The notes under the pieces were generated by a model that saw only the letters and a program-made list of their open reading frames with translations, did no database searches and was not told the origin of the DNA. From CAZRVH01 sp964624905 (GTDB lineage Bacteria; Patescibacteriota; Gracilibacteria; Peribacterales; Peribacteraceae): 64,000 nucleotides of DNA. The position numbers and the translations under genes were made by a program. Positions 45,897-54,833 of the stretch are shown here, piece by piece; the first letter of the stretch is position 1; each line of letters opens with the position of its first letter. The stretch is taken from assembly GCA_964624905.1 (NCBI GenBank), contig CAZUYK010000003.1:1-64000 (forward strand), in the 5' to 3' direction.

Positions 45897-45925
45897 GGAA
45901 AAACGGCAGACCGCGAGGGTCTGCC
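45897..45925 (-). terminator. Intrinsic terminator
   Basis: Minus strand GGCAGACC ... GGTCTGCC followed by GTTTTT. Downstream of the 45964-46449 gene. Confidence 0.75.
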
Positions 45926-45963
45926 GCGTTCCGGCTTTTCAGCCGCTCCAAACGGCCGCGTCG

Positions 45964-46449
45964 CTATGCGGCGAAGAGTTTGAAAGCGTTTTCCAGGGCC
46001 TCCATACCGTGAATCGCCATGAAGTACGCATCGGGTCCCAGCCGGAGATCGGCTTCGTTGTTCTGGCGAACGGCGATCTTGGTTTCCCGGGTGACGGGAA
46101 CGGTGCGCTCGGGCCACGTTTCCCGCGGCACATCCATTTCCAAGGCGTACAACTGCAAATGGACTGTCTCCGATTCGTCTTCGGCGACGAGCTGGGCATG
46201 GTGGATATTCCGCAGGAGCATTTCGCCGACATCGTGGCCGAACAAGGCATTGGCACTGCTGATGATGTTGAGGAACCGAGGATCCCCCTTCGCCAGCGGC
46301 GTCTTGCCGTCGGGACGCCACATACCGAAACACGTGACGGAACAATCCTTCGTACCTTCGTCTTCCATGCGCTGCATGAGCAACGCGGTCTTTTTCCCTT
46401 GGTGTTTCGTGACAAGGATCAACCCCGTATCGAGACGTTTCTCTTCCAT
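45964..46449 (-). CDS. Hypothetical protein, possible Nudix-like fold
   Basis: 161 aa from the ATG at 46449 (GGAG 6 nt upstream). RLDTGLILVTKHQGKKTALL looks like a Nudix start strand, then FGMWRPDGKTPLAKGDPRF, but the Nudix box GxxxxxExxxxxREUxEEx is missing; the closest is NALFGHDVGEMLLRNIHHAQ. So a Nudix activity is not supported. Function unknown. Confidence 0.55.
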   Translation of the reverse strand: MEEKRLDTGLILVTKHQGKKTALLMQRMEDEGTKDCSVTCFGMWRPDGKTPLAKGDPRFLNIISSANALFGHDVGEMLLRNIHHAQLVAEDESETVHLQLYALEMDVPRETWPERTVPVTRETKIAVRQNNEADLRLGPDAYFMAIHGMEALENAFKLFAA

Positions 46450-46554
46450 GTGCAACTCCATTCTTAGGTAAGGCGCTGATGCAAAAAACCGGAGGCCGTG
46501 TATACCATCTGGCGGCATCCAAGTAAATGCCCTTAGACCTTCTACGGGAACCGT

Positions 46555-48291
46555 TCACCTTCCCTTCCCCAACCATGCCTCGAACTTTTTCAAGGGCAAG
46601 GTGTTCAGCACATCGGCTTTAGTCAGCCATCCCCGCTGCGCCTGGGTGATGCCGTAGACGTAGTTGAGCTCGCCCGGATTGTGCGCGTCGGCGTTGATGA
46701 TGAGCGTGCATCCCAGGTCCTTCGCACGCTTGCAGAGCACATCGTTCAAGTCCAGGCGATCGACGGACGCACTCACCTCCAGGGCCACCCCGCTCTCGGC
46801 CGCCGCGCGGAACACCTTGTCCACGTCGAAGTCGATGGGATCGCGCTTGAGCAATTTCCGCGCGGTAGGATGCGCCAACAACCGGACGTGGGGATTCTCG
46901 ATGGCGCGCAGAAGACGGTTCGTCATGTCCTCGCGCGACATCTTGAAGTTGCCGTGGATGGACGCGACCACCCAATCCAGCTGGGCCAGCACCTTGTCGT
47001 CCAGGTACAGCGATCCGTCATCCAAGATATCCACTTCGGTTCCCGCGAAGATGCGGATGCCCGGCACGGCCTTGCGCGCTTTCTCGATGAGCTTCAGGTA
47101 TTCCTTGATGTTGCCTTTCTTGATGCCGGCCACCATGCCCATCGGGGAGGCATGGTCCGTGATGGCTATGTACTCGTGCCCGTGGTCCAGCGCGGACTTG
47201 GCCATCTCCGTCATCGTCGCGCTTCCGTCGCTGAAGTTGCTGTGCATGTGCAGGTCCCCGCGCAGGTCCGCCGCCTCGATGAGTACGGGCAACTCCCCTT
47301 TCATCGCCAACTGCACTTCTCCGCGGTCCTCGCGCAATACCGGCGGAACGTACGAGAGCCCGACCGCCTTGTATACGTCTTCCTCGGTACACGACGCGAG
47401 CAACTTTCCCTTTTTCTCGGCGGTTCCCTTGTGCACCCCGTATTCGTTGATGGTCATCCCCTTCTTGATACCCAGCGAACGCACCGCGACGTTGTGTTCC
47501 TTGCTGCCGGTGAAGTAGTGCAGGGCCGCGCCGAACACTTCCTCGTCCACCACGCGCAAGTCCGCGTTCACACCGGCGCTCAGCTGCACGCTGGATTTTG
47601 TCTCTCCTTTACCCAGCACCCGCTCCACCAACGCGTAATTGCAGAACACATCCATCACTTTCTCGGGATGCTTGCTGCTCACCAAGATATCGATGTCCCC
47701 GATGCTCTCTTTCCTGCGCCGCACGCTTCCCGCAACCTCGATGTTCGTGCACAGCTTCGTCGCCTTCAGCTCCATCACGATATTCTCCGCGATCTTCAAC
47801 GCGACGGGTAATGCGATGCGCGACCCGTGGGACTGCATGGACTGGATACCGAGCAACACGTTCTGGATGCTCTTCTCGCCCCAGTTCTTCACCCCTTCCA
47901 ACTTCCCGGATTCCATGAGCTTCTTCAGGTCCGCGACGGTCTCCACCTTGTATTCCTTCCACACGAAGTGCGTTTTCTTGGGACCCATCCCTTGGATCTG
48001 CATGATGTCGAAGAGTCCCGGCGGCACCTCCTTCAGCATCTTCTCCAAGTACTCCAACTTCCCGGTGTTCACCAACTCTTCGATCTTCGACGCGAGATCC
48101 TGCCCGATGCCCGGGATCTCCATGAGACCATCGGTCCCCTTCTCCTTATAGATGGATGCGAGATCCTCCGTGAGCGACAAAATGGTCATCGCCGCGCGGT
48201 CGTAAGCGCGAATGCGAAAGGGATTCTCGTCTTTTAAGGTGAGTATTTTTCCAATACGCTCGAAGATGGAGGCGATCTCGGCGTTGGTCAT
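46555..48291 (-). CDS. polX: DNA polymerase X family protein with PHP phosphoesterase domain (PolX)
   Basis: 578 aa from the ATG at 48291; TATCCT on the minus strand (48298-48303) is 6 nt upstream, so I prefer it to the ATG at 48309. HhH region about 1-130 (ENPFRIRAYDRAA, IPGIGQDLASKIEEL), polymerase palm with the catalytic Asp pair in GSVRRRKESIGDIDILVS, and PHP domain about 330-560 (GDLHMHSNFSDG, ITDHASP, GTEVDIL, INADAHNP). Known: bacterial PolX fills gaps in base-excision repair and its PHP domain is a 3'-5' exonuclease. The histidine kinase lies just upstream. Confidence 0.93.
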   Translation of the reverse strand: MTNAEIASIFERIGKILTLKDENPFRIRAYDRAAMTILSLTEDLASIYKEKGTDGLMEIPGIGQDLASKIEELVNTGKLEYLEKMLKEVPPGLFDIMQIQGMGPKKTHFVWKEYKVETVADLKKLMESGKLEGVKNWGEKSIQNVLLGIQSMQSHGSRIALPVALKIAENIVMELKATKLCTNIEVAGSVRRRKESIGDIDILVSSKHPEKVMDVFCNYALVERVLGKGETKSSVQLSAGVNADLRVVDEEVFGAALHYFTGSKEHNVAVRSLGIKKGMTINEYGVHKGTAEKKGKLLASCTEEDVYKAVGLSYVPPVLREDRGEVQLAMKGELPVLIEAADLRGDLHMHSNFSDGSATMTEMAKSALDHGHEYIAITDHASPMGMVAGIKKGNIKEYLKLIEKARKAVPGIRIFAGTEVDILDDGSLYLDDKVLAQLDWVVASIHGNFKMSREDMTNRLLRAIENPHVRLLAHPTARKLLKRDPIDFDVDKVFRAAAESGVALEVSASVDRLDLNDVLCKRAKDLGCTLIINADAHNPGELNYVYGITQAQRGWLTKADVLNTLPLKKFEAWLGKGR

Positions 48292-48342
48292 ATAACCAGG
48301 ATATGCCAAAAGAGCCGATGAGAAAACGTGTTATCTTTGCTT

Positions 48343-49974
48343 TCACTGAAGTGGCAATTCCACAAAGAATGTGGTGCCCTTCCCTTCTTCACTTTCAAAC
48401 CAGATCTTTCCACCCTGGGCTTCCACGGCACCCTTGGCGACATAGAGTCCGAACCCGTTTCCATCAACGGTGTTACGGACGTTGCTTGCACGGAACAGTT
48501 TGCCGAAGATCTTCTCTTGGTCTGCCTTCGGGATACCTACTCCCGTATCCTTCACGACACAGTGTAATGTATTGCCAGTGATAGTAACCGTGAAATCAAC
48601 TTCTCCTTTCTCCGGAGTGTATTTCACGGCATTACTCAGAAGGTTCTCGATTGTCATATGCGTATAACGCTTATCAAGTTTGGCAATAGGTAAAGTGGCA
48701 GGCAACATCTTCACTAAGCTTACCTTCTTTTCCAAAGCTTTAGGCTCGATGATCTCCAATATCTCCTTGAAGAAGCCATTCAGATCGAGCTCTTGTTTCT
48801 CGATGTGCATCTTACCAAGCTGAATGCGTGATACATCAAGAATCATGCTCACAAGATCGGATAGATTGGCTGAAACTTCCTGCATAGAAGTAACGTGCTT
48901 CAACTGTTCATCCGTCAACTTTCCTAGGTCACCATCTTTCATCATTTCTAGATACCACTTCACTGAAGACACCGGAGTGGCAAGCTGGTGACTAACGATA
49001 CTAAGAAGTTCGTCCTTCTGACGATCTAAATCTTTAAGCTGAGAGTTCGCCAATTCTAAATCATGGGCGAGTTTTTCAATTTTTTCACGAGCTTTAGCTT
49101 CCCTCCTTTCGCTTCGCACTAAGAGAACTCCAAATCCAAGAGACAAAATGAATGTAAGAACGGTTAATGTTTTATCGGTCGCATTGTCTAAGAAAAAGAA
49201 TTGAGAGCCCACCATGATCACCAGTGTGTATGCAAGCAACTGTGATCCGATCAGCTTAATTTTGAAAATTTCCAAATTAATAACTGCATAAATAATCATG
49301 AACAAGAAAACAGGTAGCACGAACAAGCTATAAAGATTTATTTCATAGATTCCTGTTTGACTCGAAATATATTCAGTAACCGCAAATGTTGCGAAGAACA
49401 AAGTTAGTGCGGATGCAACAATAATAATTTGAACTCTCTTTGCACCCACTACCTTCCTTCCTTTAAGGAAGGCAAAAACCATAATGAACGCAATAATCAA
49501 ATACTCAATAATAAGCTTGAGTTCTGTTAGCAATTCACTGTTATAAGCTTCGCAAACTGGCTGATAAAAATCGCTGATTGAATTATTAGTTACAGTTATT
49601 AACCATGCTGGCAGCGTTGCAACAACTAGAGCAAGTTTTGCCCATTTTGAGAGATCTTTCTCTGTAACTAATACAACAAAGAAATACGCTCCTAAAATAT
49701 AAAAGGCAATATTCAAATAATCCAAAGGCGCCCAAAAAAATGACACTAGATGATAGTTTGGAGAAGTCCATGTAACCACATCTCCAATTAGCCATAAACA
49801 GAATGATCCAGTAAACGCAGTAAAGATTTTCGATAAGAAGGAAAATTTCGATTTTACTAAAACGAAAATGCTAACAAGAATTGTGAGAAATAATGGAATA
49901 CAATGTGAATACAGGGCTATCGTGTGATAGTCTTTTGTAGTTTCAAAGCAGGTGTTTAGGATATTTAAATCCAT
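48343..49974 (-). CDS. Membrane sensor histidine kinase
   Basis: 543 aa. Seven or eight TM helices in about 23-290, coiled coil 290-320, phosphoacceptor His in SIVSHQLATPVSSVKWYLEM (His329), then the ATPase domain with N box NLLSNAVKYTPEKG, G1 DTGVGIPKADQ and G2 GNGFGLYVAKGAVEAQGG. No response-regulator gene is visible nearby. AT-richer than surrounding genes; it begins the AT-rich island. The polX promoter lies in the short gap after its stop. Confidence 0.9.
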   Translation of the reverse strand: MDLNILNTCFETTKDYHTIALYSHCIPLFLTILVSIFVLVKSKFSFLSKIFTAFTGSFCLWLIGDVVTWTSPNYHLVSFFWAPLDYLNIAFYILGAYFFVVLVTEKDLSKWAKLALVVATLPAWLITVTNNSISDFYQPVCEAYNSELLTELKLIIEYLIIAFIMVFAFLKGRKVVGAKRVQIIIVASALTLFFATFAVTEYISSQTGIYEINLYSLFVLPVFLFMIIYAVINLEIFKIKLIGSQLLAYTLVIMVGSQFFFLDNATDKTLTVLTFILSLGFGVLLVRSERREAKAREKIEKLAHDLELANSQLKDLDRQKDELLSIVSHQLATPVSSVKWYLEMMKDGDLGKLTDEQLKHVTSMQEVSANLSDLVSMILDVSRIQLGKMHIEKQELDLNGFFKEILEIIEPKALEKKVSLVKMLPATLPIAKLDKRYTHMTIENLLSNAVKYTPEKGEVDFTVTITGNTLHCVVKDTGVGIPKADQEKIFGKLFRASNVRNTVDGNGFGLYVAKGAVEAQGGKIWFESEEGKGTTFFVELPLQ

Positions 49975-49993
49975 CTGAACATTATATCATTTT

Positions 49994-50803
49994 TCAGTCC
50001 TTTATACAATCCAGCACTTTTAATGAATAATTGCTCCAGAACGCTTCATTTTGACTTTCTAAGGGCAATAAAGAAACTATTAAAGGCTTCTTTCCTGTTT
50101 TTTTCCACATATCAAAAAATGCAGGAAGAAAGATCTCTTTAGTAAAATTCAACTCTTCTCCGGAAAGAATAAAATTCTCAAATAAGATTCCGTTTCGGAT
50201 AAACAAAGAAATATACTTCAAATAGTACTCCCTAGCATATTTACCGGCTCTAAAAAACCAGTCAGATGCATCATATAAATAATTGTTTTCACCAGGGTAT
50301 ATCGCGTCTAAAAGTTCATGATGAAAAGAAACTAATGGCTGACCCCACGTGGTCACAATTTCATTAATTTTTCTCCCTTCATTCTTTTGAAGATCTATCA
50401 CCTCTTTAGGAATAATATTACTTGATCCCTTTATTTCTTCTTGAAAGATTAATTGGCCCAAAGCAAATTTAATAGGATTTTTTTCTGTGAATTTGTCGTT
50501 CAAATATTCAAATATTACAGGATCGCAACTTGATCCTTTTATTTTATTCAAGAAATAAGATAATTCATAATTCGGAGTACACAATTGCCTAAACAAAACA
50601 GCTCGAGGAGCTTCAAGAAGTGGTCCGGGTATATCTCCTTTTAAATATTCATATACTTTTTTTTCTAGCTCTTTATCAGCCCATCTTTCTGTTATTTCAA
50701 GGACAGCTTCTTCAAAGGGGGTGTAAATAAAACTATTAAACTTCTCATTATCGGAAACGAGTTCATTAAGACTCAATTCATTTAGATTTAATTCTTCTTT
50801 CAT
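49994..50803 (-). CDS. Hypothetical AT-rich island protein
   Basis: 269 aa, soluble, acidic N-terminus with a repeated NLNELSLNELV pattern; ALGQLIFQEEIKGSSNIIPK and REYYLKYISLFIRNGILFEN mid-protein. No motif recognised. It ends 19 bp before the histidine kinase start and begins 5 bp after the upstream secreted-protein gene, so the three probably form one unit. Confidence 0.6.
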   Translation of the reverse strand: MKEELNLNELSLNELVSDNEKFNSFIYTPFEEAVLEITERWADKELEKKVYEYLKGDIPGPLLEAPRAVLFRQLCTPNYELSYFLNKIKGSSCDPVIFEYLNDKFTEKNPIKFALGQLIFQEEIKGSSNIIPKEVIDLQKNEGRKINEIVTTWGQPLVSFHHELLDAIYPGENNYLYDASDWFFRAGKYAREYYLKYISLFIRNGILFENFILSGEELNFTKEIFLPAFFDMWKKTGKKPLIVSLLPLESQNEAFWSNYSLKVLDCIKD

Positions 50804-50808
50804 TTAAG

Positions 50809-51156
50809 TCAGTTGATAGTAGTACAATCATCGCCTGCTTCCGAATCACACTGGATCTGTTCACATTGTATTGTACCATTTTTACACTCCTCAGTACAGT
50901 AATCATCAGTACATTTAGCAAAATCATACGCCTTAATATAAAACTCCTTGTATTCAGAGAGTCCATTAGGAGGGCATTCATCAGGATTGGAGCAATCCCT
51001 GGTAAAACAAATTTCCTTTTTTGAATCACATTCAGCTTCAATAATAAAATTATAATCTTTTAAATAATAATATTTATAAAAACTTGAAATCACCGGAGCG
51101 GCCAATACTACAATAAGCAACGTTAGGAATCCGAACCTTTTTATTGAATTAGCCAT
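50809..51156 (-). CDS. Small membrane-anchored Cys-rich protein
   Basis: 115 aa. TM/signal anchor about 9-30 (FLTLLIVVLAAPVISSF), then an extracytoplasmic part with about ten Cys (CDSKKEICFTRDC, CPPNG, CTDDYCTEEC, CEQIQCDSEAGDDC). The Cys density suggests disulfides or metal binding. Function unknown; operon with the 269-aa and kinase genes. Confidence 0.6.
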   Translation of the reverse strand: MANSIKRFGFLTLLIVVLAAPVISSFYKYYYLKDYNFIIEAECDSKKEICFTRDCSNPDECPPNGLSEYKEFYIKAYDFAKCTDDYCTEECKNGTIQCEQIQCDSEAGDDCTTIN

Positions 51157-51215
51157 AATAAATGTATATTCTTAACTAGTTTATTTTACAAGCAGAGTTT
51201 GGTTTCAAAAAGCAT

Positions 51216-51788
51216 TTATATTGCTTTGATAATAAAATTCCATATTGCTTGAACAATTGTAATTCCAAGATAAACAGCCAATGTCCAGTAGGCATTTCCG
51301 ATGATGATGCTTGTAATAAAGATCTTCCAATCGCGTTTTGAAAGACCATTAAACTGATGAGCACCATGCCTGATGTGAATAACCGTAATAAACGGATCGA
51401 ATTTTATAGATAAAAAAATCAATAAAACTGCATCACTTTTTTTCATTATCCATGCGCTTATCTCACCAATATAATTGATAATTTTAATGATAGACCTCTT
51501 AAATTCATTTTCTGGAAGTGGTCTTGGCTTGAAATCCTCGATTTCTTTAAGTGTCTCGATGCCTAACCAATCTTTTTTTGTTCCATCATAAAAAAGTATT
51601 AATCCATAACAGAGTAAAAATGATAAAAAGGTCATTACTACACCCCCAACTAAAATTCCATAAGTTGAAAGTACAACTGGATAGAGTAGAAAATCGAATG
51701 CCCATGAAATAGCCCATTTACCGAAGATACCAACACTTATGGTTCCAAACCTTTTTGTAAGCCTCTCAAACCTACTATAATTTCTCAT
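51216..51788 (-). CDS. AT-rich island membrane protein
   Basis: 190 aa with three or four hydrophobic helices (about 32-65, 118-132, 155-185) and a basic N-terminus. The soluble loop contains FDPFITVIHIRHGAHQFNGL and KRDWKIFITSIIIGNAYW. No family recognised. Confidence 0.6.
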   Translation of the reverse strand: MRNYSRFERLTKRFGTISVGIFGKWAISWAFDFLLYPVVLSTYGILVGGVVMTFLSFLLCYGLILFYDGTKKDWLGIETLKEIEDFKPRPLPENEFKRSIIKIINYIGEISAWIMKKSDAVLLIFLSIKFDPFITVIHIRHGAHQFNGLSKRDWKIFITSIIIGNAYWTLAVYLGITIVQAIWNFIIKAI

Positions 51789-51841
51789 ATATCAATTTTA
51801 ATTCAAAAGGCTTTGCTTAACTAGATCAGCACACTAACGAT

Positions 51842-53386
51842 TTATACAAATGATCTATTAAAGGCAATAAACCTTAATCCAATAAATAATAGGAAGAATC
51901 CAAAAAAGTAGTAGAAAACATTAAATGTTTGACTAACTAATTTATTTAAATCACTTGCATTAATATCGACCCCAACAATCGCAATAACATCATTGTTATT
52001 ATTTTTTATAGGTGCTGCGCCTGAAATAAAAGTACCCCAATCATCAGAATAAGGCTTGGAATCTGCGCCAACCTCGCCATTTAATGCTAACGCAAAAGAA
52101 CCTTCATTGACACTATCTTTATATAAATCTCCGAAAGAAGAAGGAGAGCGGTTAGCACTACTTACAAAAGTAGTATGTGGCATGACATCAATTATAAATT
52201 GCAATACTTTTGGATCTTTTGTTGGTCTCAATATATAAGCATATTGGATATCTGCATTACTGTTAATAATTGAATTAATTGATTTAGCAATTTTTTTGTA
52301 TTCTTGCTTTTCAACATCCATCGTTGTTTGAATTTGATTAATATCACTAGCATCAAAGTACCCTGCGCCCGTTGCAGCAATTGCTTTTACTTTTTCCTGA
52401 ATTTTCTCTAAATTTAGAGATAAATTTTGTTGGTAGAGAAAAAAAGTTACAATTCCTGCAAACAAATTACATAGTAGAAAAAAAATTATACTGCTTGGAC
52501 TCAAGAAGAACTCCCTCACTTGCGAAAGCACCTTCGTTTTCGTCGGCACCGCCATCGGCACAGAAACGACTGGCAATGGATTGAGATCCACTACCGGCTC
52601 CACCCCCTCGTCGGGGTGCTGCAACTTCATGTTCCAGAGCCTCTCGAAGAACTGACGCTCGCGTTCAGCGAGTTCCTTATATTCGATAAAGCACGCCTCC
52701 TGCGTTTCATGCTGGAAGCAGGCAACCGTATTTCCGACGACGATCTTCTCAAAGGCGAACGGATACAGGTTCTCGTTCACAAGTACAGTCTTCCTGTATT
52801 CGAACGGATCCCTGTTCTGGAATCGACGCCCAAGCGGCGTGTTGTGCGCGATGACACGGAGGAAGATGTTTCTCTTCCGACGCTCGCGGAAATACTGCAC
52901 ATTGAACTCCCGCAGAGGATCTTCCGTTTCCGTATAGAGAATCGGGCCGTACTGTACAAAGTCATTCCCCTTTTCCAGGAGAAGCGTGTATGCCTTCTTC
53001 AATCCCTCGACACCTTGGAAGAACTGCATCTCTGGCCGCTTTTTCCCGGACGTAATGGAAGAAATGAATGATTCGAAGTTTTGGTGGCGCAGTTCCAGGA
53101 CATTCTTTTTCTGCTTCATGTCATCCTGCAGCCACTTCGACACGGATTCCAACGAATGAAGAACGTACTTCGGCGTGCCATTAATCATCTCGCGAACGAC
53201 TATCTTCTTTTTCAGAAGTTTCTTCATGGCCTGGTCCAATACCCCCGTGCTCTTTCCCGTCTTGAACGCAAGGTCTCGCAGGGTCATGGCATCCCCTTCC
53301 ACAAGCTTTTTAATAATGGCGATCTCCGTGCCGGAGAAGCCCGCCTCTTGGAAATACGTCTCGATGCTGGAAGGGAGGCTGTTCAT
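51842..53386 (-). CDS. Chimeric TrmB-like transcription regulator with membrane-bound sensor domain
   Basis: 514 aa. Residues about 1-90: TrmB-type winged HTH (GFSGTEIAIIKKLVEGDAMT, TGKSTGVLDQAMKKLLKK); about 100-260: PLD-like TrmB regulatory domain (GVEGLKKAYTLLLEKGNDFV, FEYRKTVLVNENLYPFAFEK); TM about 298-318; then an extracytoplasmic PDC/Cache-like sensor (GYFDASDINQIQTTMDVEKQ, VDVMPHTTF-like, AAPIKNNNNDVIAIVGVDI) and a second TM near the C-terminus. The base composition changes sharply near 52500, exactly where the TM begins: the DNA-binding half is GC-rich like the host, the sensor half AT-rich like the island. Confidence 0.75.
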   Translation of the reverse strand: MNSLPSSIETYFQEAGFSGTEIAIIKKLVEGDAMTLRDLAFKTGKSTGVLDQAMKKLLKKKIVVREMINGTPKYVLHSLESVSKWLQDDMKQKKNVLELRHQNFESFISSITSGKKRPEMQFFQGVEGLKKAYTLLLEKGNDFVQYGPILYTETEDPLREFNVQYFRERRKRNIFLRVIAHNTPLGRRFQNRDPFEYRKTVLVNENLYPFAFEKIVVGNTVACFQHETQEACFIEYKELAERERQFFERLWNMKLQHPDEGVEPVVDLNPLPVVSVPMAVPTKTKVLSQVREFFLSPSSIIFFLLCNLFAGIVTFFLYQQNLSLNLEKIQEKVKAIAATGAGYFDASDINQIQTTMDVEKQEYKKIAKSINSIINSNADIQYAYILRPTKDPKVLQFIIDVMPHTTFVSSANRSPSSFGDLYKDSVNEGSFALALNGEVGADSKPYSDDWGTFISGAAPIKNNNNDVIAIVGVDINASDLNKLVSQTFNVFYYFFGFFLLFIGLRFIAFNRSFV

Positions 53387-53513
53387 AGCTCCTCACTCTA
53401 CGGGACAAGGTTTTATGAAACAAACACGCGTTCCACTCACGGAATACGGCACGTGAGAAATAGCTTCCAAAAGCCATGGTTACCGTTCCACACCCCCTCG
53501 GAACGGAAGCCCC

Positions 53514-54545
53514 TTACACATTACCCATCATCAATTCCAACGTCTCTTCGTTGATAAGCCCCTTCTTCTTCAGATCCTTCAGATCTGCCTCGAAGGAACG
53601 CATGCCCAGCTCCTTGCCTGTCTGGAGGACGGATGCCAACTCCTGCACGCGGTTATCGCGGATGATGTTCTGCGCTGCCGGCGTGTTGATGAGCACTTCG
53701 CGGAGAGCCACGCGTCCCCCGCCTTCCTTCGGCAGAAGCTTCTGGGCGATGATCGCCTTCAGGGACAGCGCAAGCTGCGAACGAACCTGCGGCTGCTGGT
53801 GCGGCGGGAAGACATCGACGATGCGGTCGATGGTCTGCATGACATTCGGCGTATGGAGCGTCGCAAGAACCAGGTGACCCGTTTCGGCAAGCGTGAGGGC
53901 CGCGGCGATCGTTTCGGGATCGCGCATTTCACCCACCATGATGATGTTCGGATCCTGGCGCAGGATGCGCTTCATCGCCTCGGGGAATGACAGGAAGTCT
54001 TCCATGTACTGGCGCTGGCGGATGACGCCCTTGCCCTTCGGGAAGAGGAACTCGATGGGGTCTTCCAAGGTGATGATGTTCTCCGCGCGCGAGTCATTGA
54101 TGCTCTGCAAAAGCGCCGCGAGCGACGTGCTCTTTCCGGATCCCGTGGGACCCGTGAACAGGATGAGTCCTTCGCGAAGTCCCACGACCTGCGTCGCGAT
54201 GTCCGTGAGATCGACATCCGCGAGACTGGGGATTTCCGTGGGAATGATGCGAGCGGCGATGGCCATGTTGCCGCGTTCGAAGTGGCAGTTCACGCGGAGA
54301 CGGACGCCGTTGGGCAATCCGTGGGCCATGTCGATTTCCTTCTCTTTCTGGAAACGCTCGAATGCGGGGGCGCCCAGGAGGTCCTTCACGAATGCTTCCA
54401 CCTCCTTCGGACTCACGTCGGTCTGCGTCTGCGGCGTAAGCACGCCGTCGATGCGGAACAATAAAGGAGCACCGGCGACGATGTGGACGTCGGATGCTTT
54501 GGCCGCCAGGGCTTTTTCGAATACGGAATCGGGAAGGGAAGACAT
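53514..54545 (-). CDS. pilT: Type IV pilus twitching ATPase PilT
   Basis: 343 aa. Walker A GPTGSGKS (132-139), ASP box LEDPIEFLFP, Walker B IMVGEMRDPET (DPETIAAAL), His box GHLVLATLHTPNVMQTIDR, and the C-terminal AIRNLI-like region replaced by NTPAAQNIIRDNRVQELASV. Known: retracts type IV pili, also used for DNA uptake. TATACT (54552-54557) is 6 nt before the ATG and TTCAAA (54575-54580) gives a 17-bp spaced -35. No pilin gene nearby. Confidence 0.93.
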   Translation of the reverse strand: MSSLPDSVFEKALAAKASDVHIVAGAPLLFRIDGVLTPQTQTDVSPKEVEAFVKDLLGAPAFERFQKEKEIDMAHGLPNGVRLRVNCHFERGNMAIAARIIPTEIPSLADVDLTDIATQVVGLREGLILFTGPTGSGKSTSLAALLQSINDSRAENIITLEDPIEFLFPKGKGVIRQRQYMEDFLSFPEAMKRILRQDPNIIMVGEMRDPETIAAALTLAETGHLVLATLHTPNVMQTIDRIVDVFPPHQQPQVRSQLALSLKAIIAQKLLPKEGGGRVALREVLINTPAAQNIIRDNRVQELASVLQTGKELGMRSFEADLKDLKKKGLINEETLELMMGNV

Positions 54546-54551
54546 CCAATC

Positions 54552-54580
54552 AGTATAGCAGAATCTGGCTTGTTTTTGAA
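54552..54580 (-). promoter_or_regulatory. Promoter of pilT
   Basis: Minus strand TTCAAA, 17-bp spacer, TATACT, then 6 nt to the ATG. Confidence 0.55.
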
Positions 54581-54833
54581 GTCATTTTGACTATCCTCTG
54601 GGCCTTCCGAAGCCCAAAGGAAGATATTTGACTTTATAGTTAAATATATTATTATAAGCATCCAGGTCATTCAAAACACCATTCCTGACCCCCATATACC
54701 CTTTCTAGGGGCTGCGTCCGCACGACATTCTCTTACAGATTGTCGGGGAGCGACAGTCTAGAAAGGATTCGTGGGGGAGCAGATTTTCCATTTTTTGTTA
54801 CTACAGTTACTCCAGAAACGAAGGATCGACTTA
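54581..54833. other. Intergenic region with several hairpins
   Basis: About 250 bp, AT-rich in the left half (TATAGTTAAATATATTATTAT) with GGGC-cttccgaa-GCCC (around 54600-54615) and AGATTGTC-ggggag-CGACAGTCT-like pairing (around 54737-54760). It separates divergent pilT and the Gly-rich gene. No gene or known RNA family recognised; could be a leader RNA. Confidence 0.4.

Noticed and set aside
45964..46449. Nudix hydrolase assignment
   Set aside because: The Nudix box residues are not present; only a loose resemblance of the first strand.
45758..46576. Long upstream extension of the 45275-45757 gene
   Set aside because: The extension overlaps the 45964-46449 gene and a terminator; the GTG at 45757 has an excellent SD.
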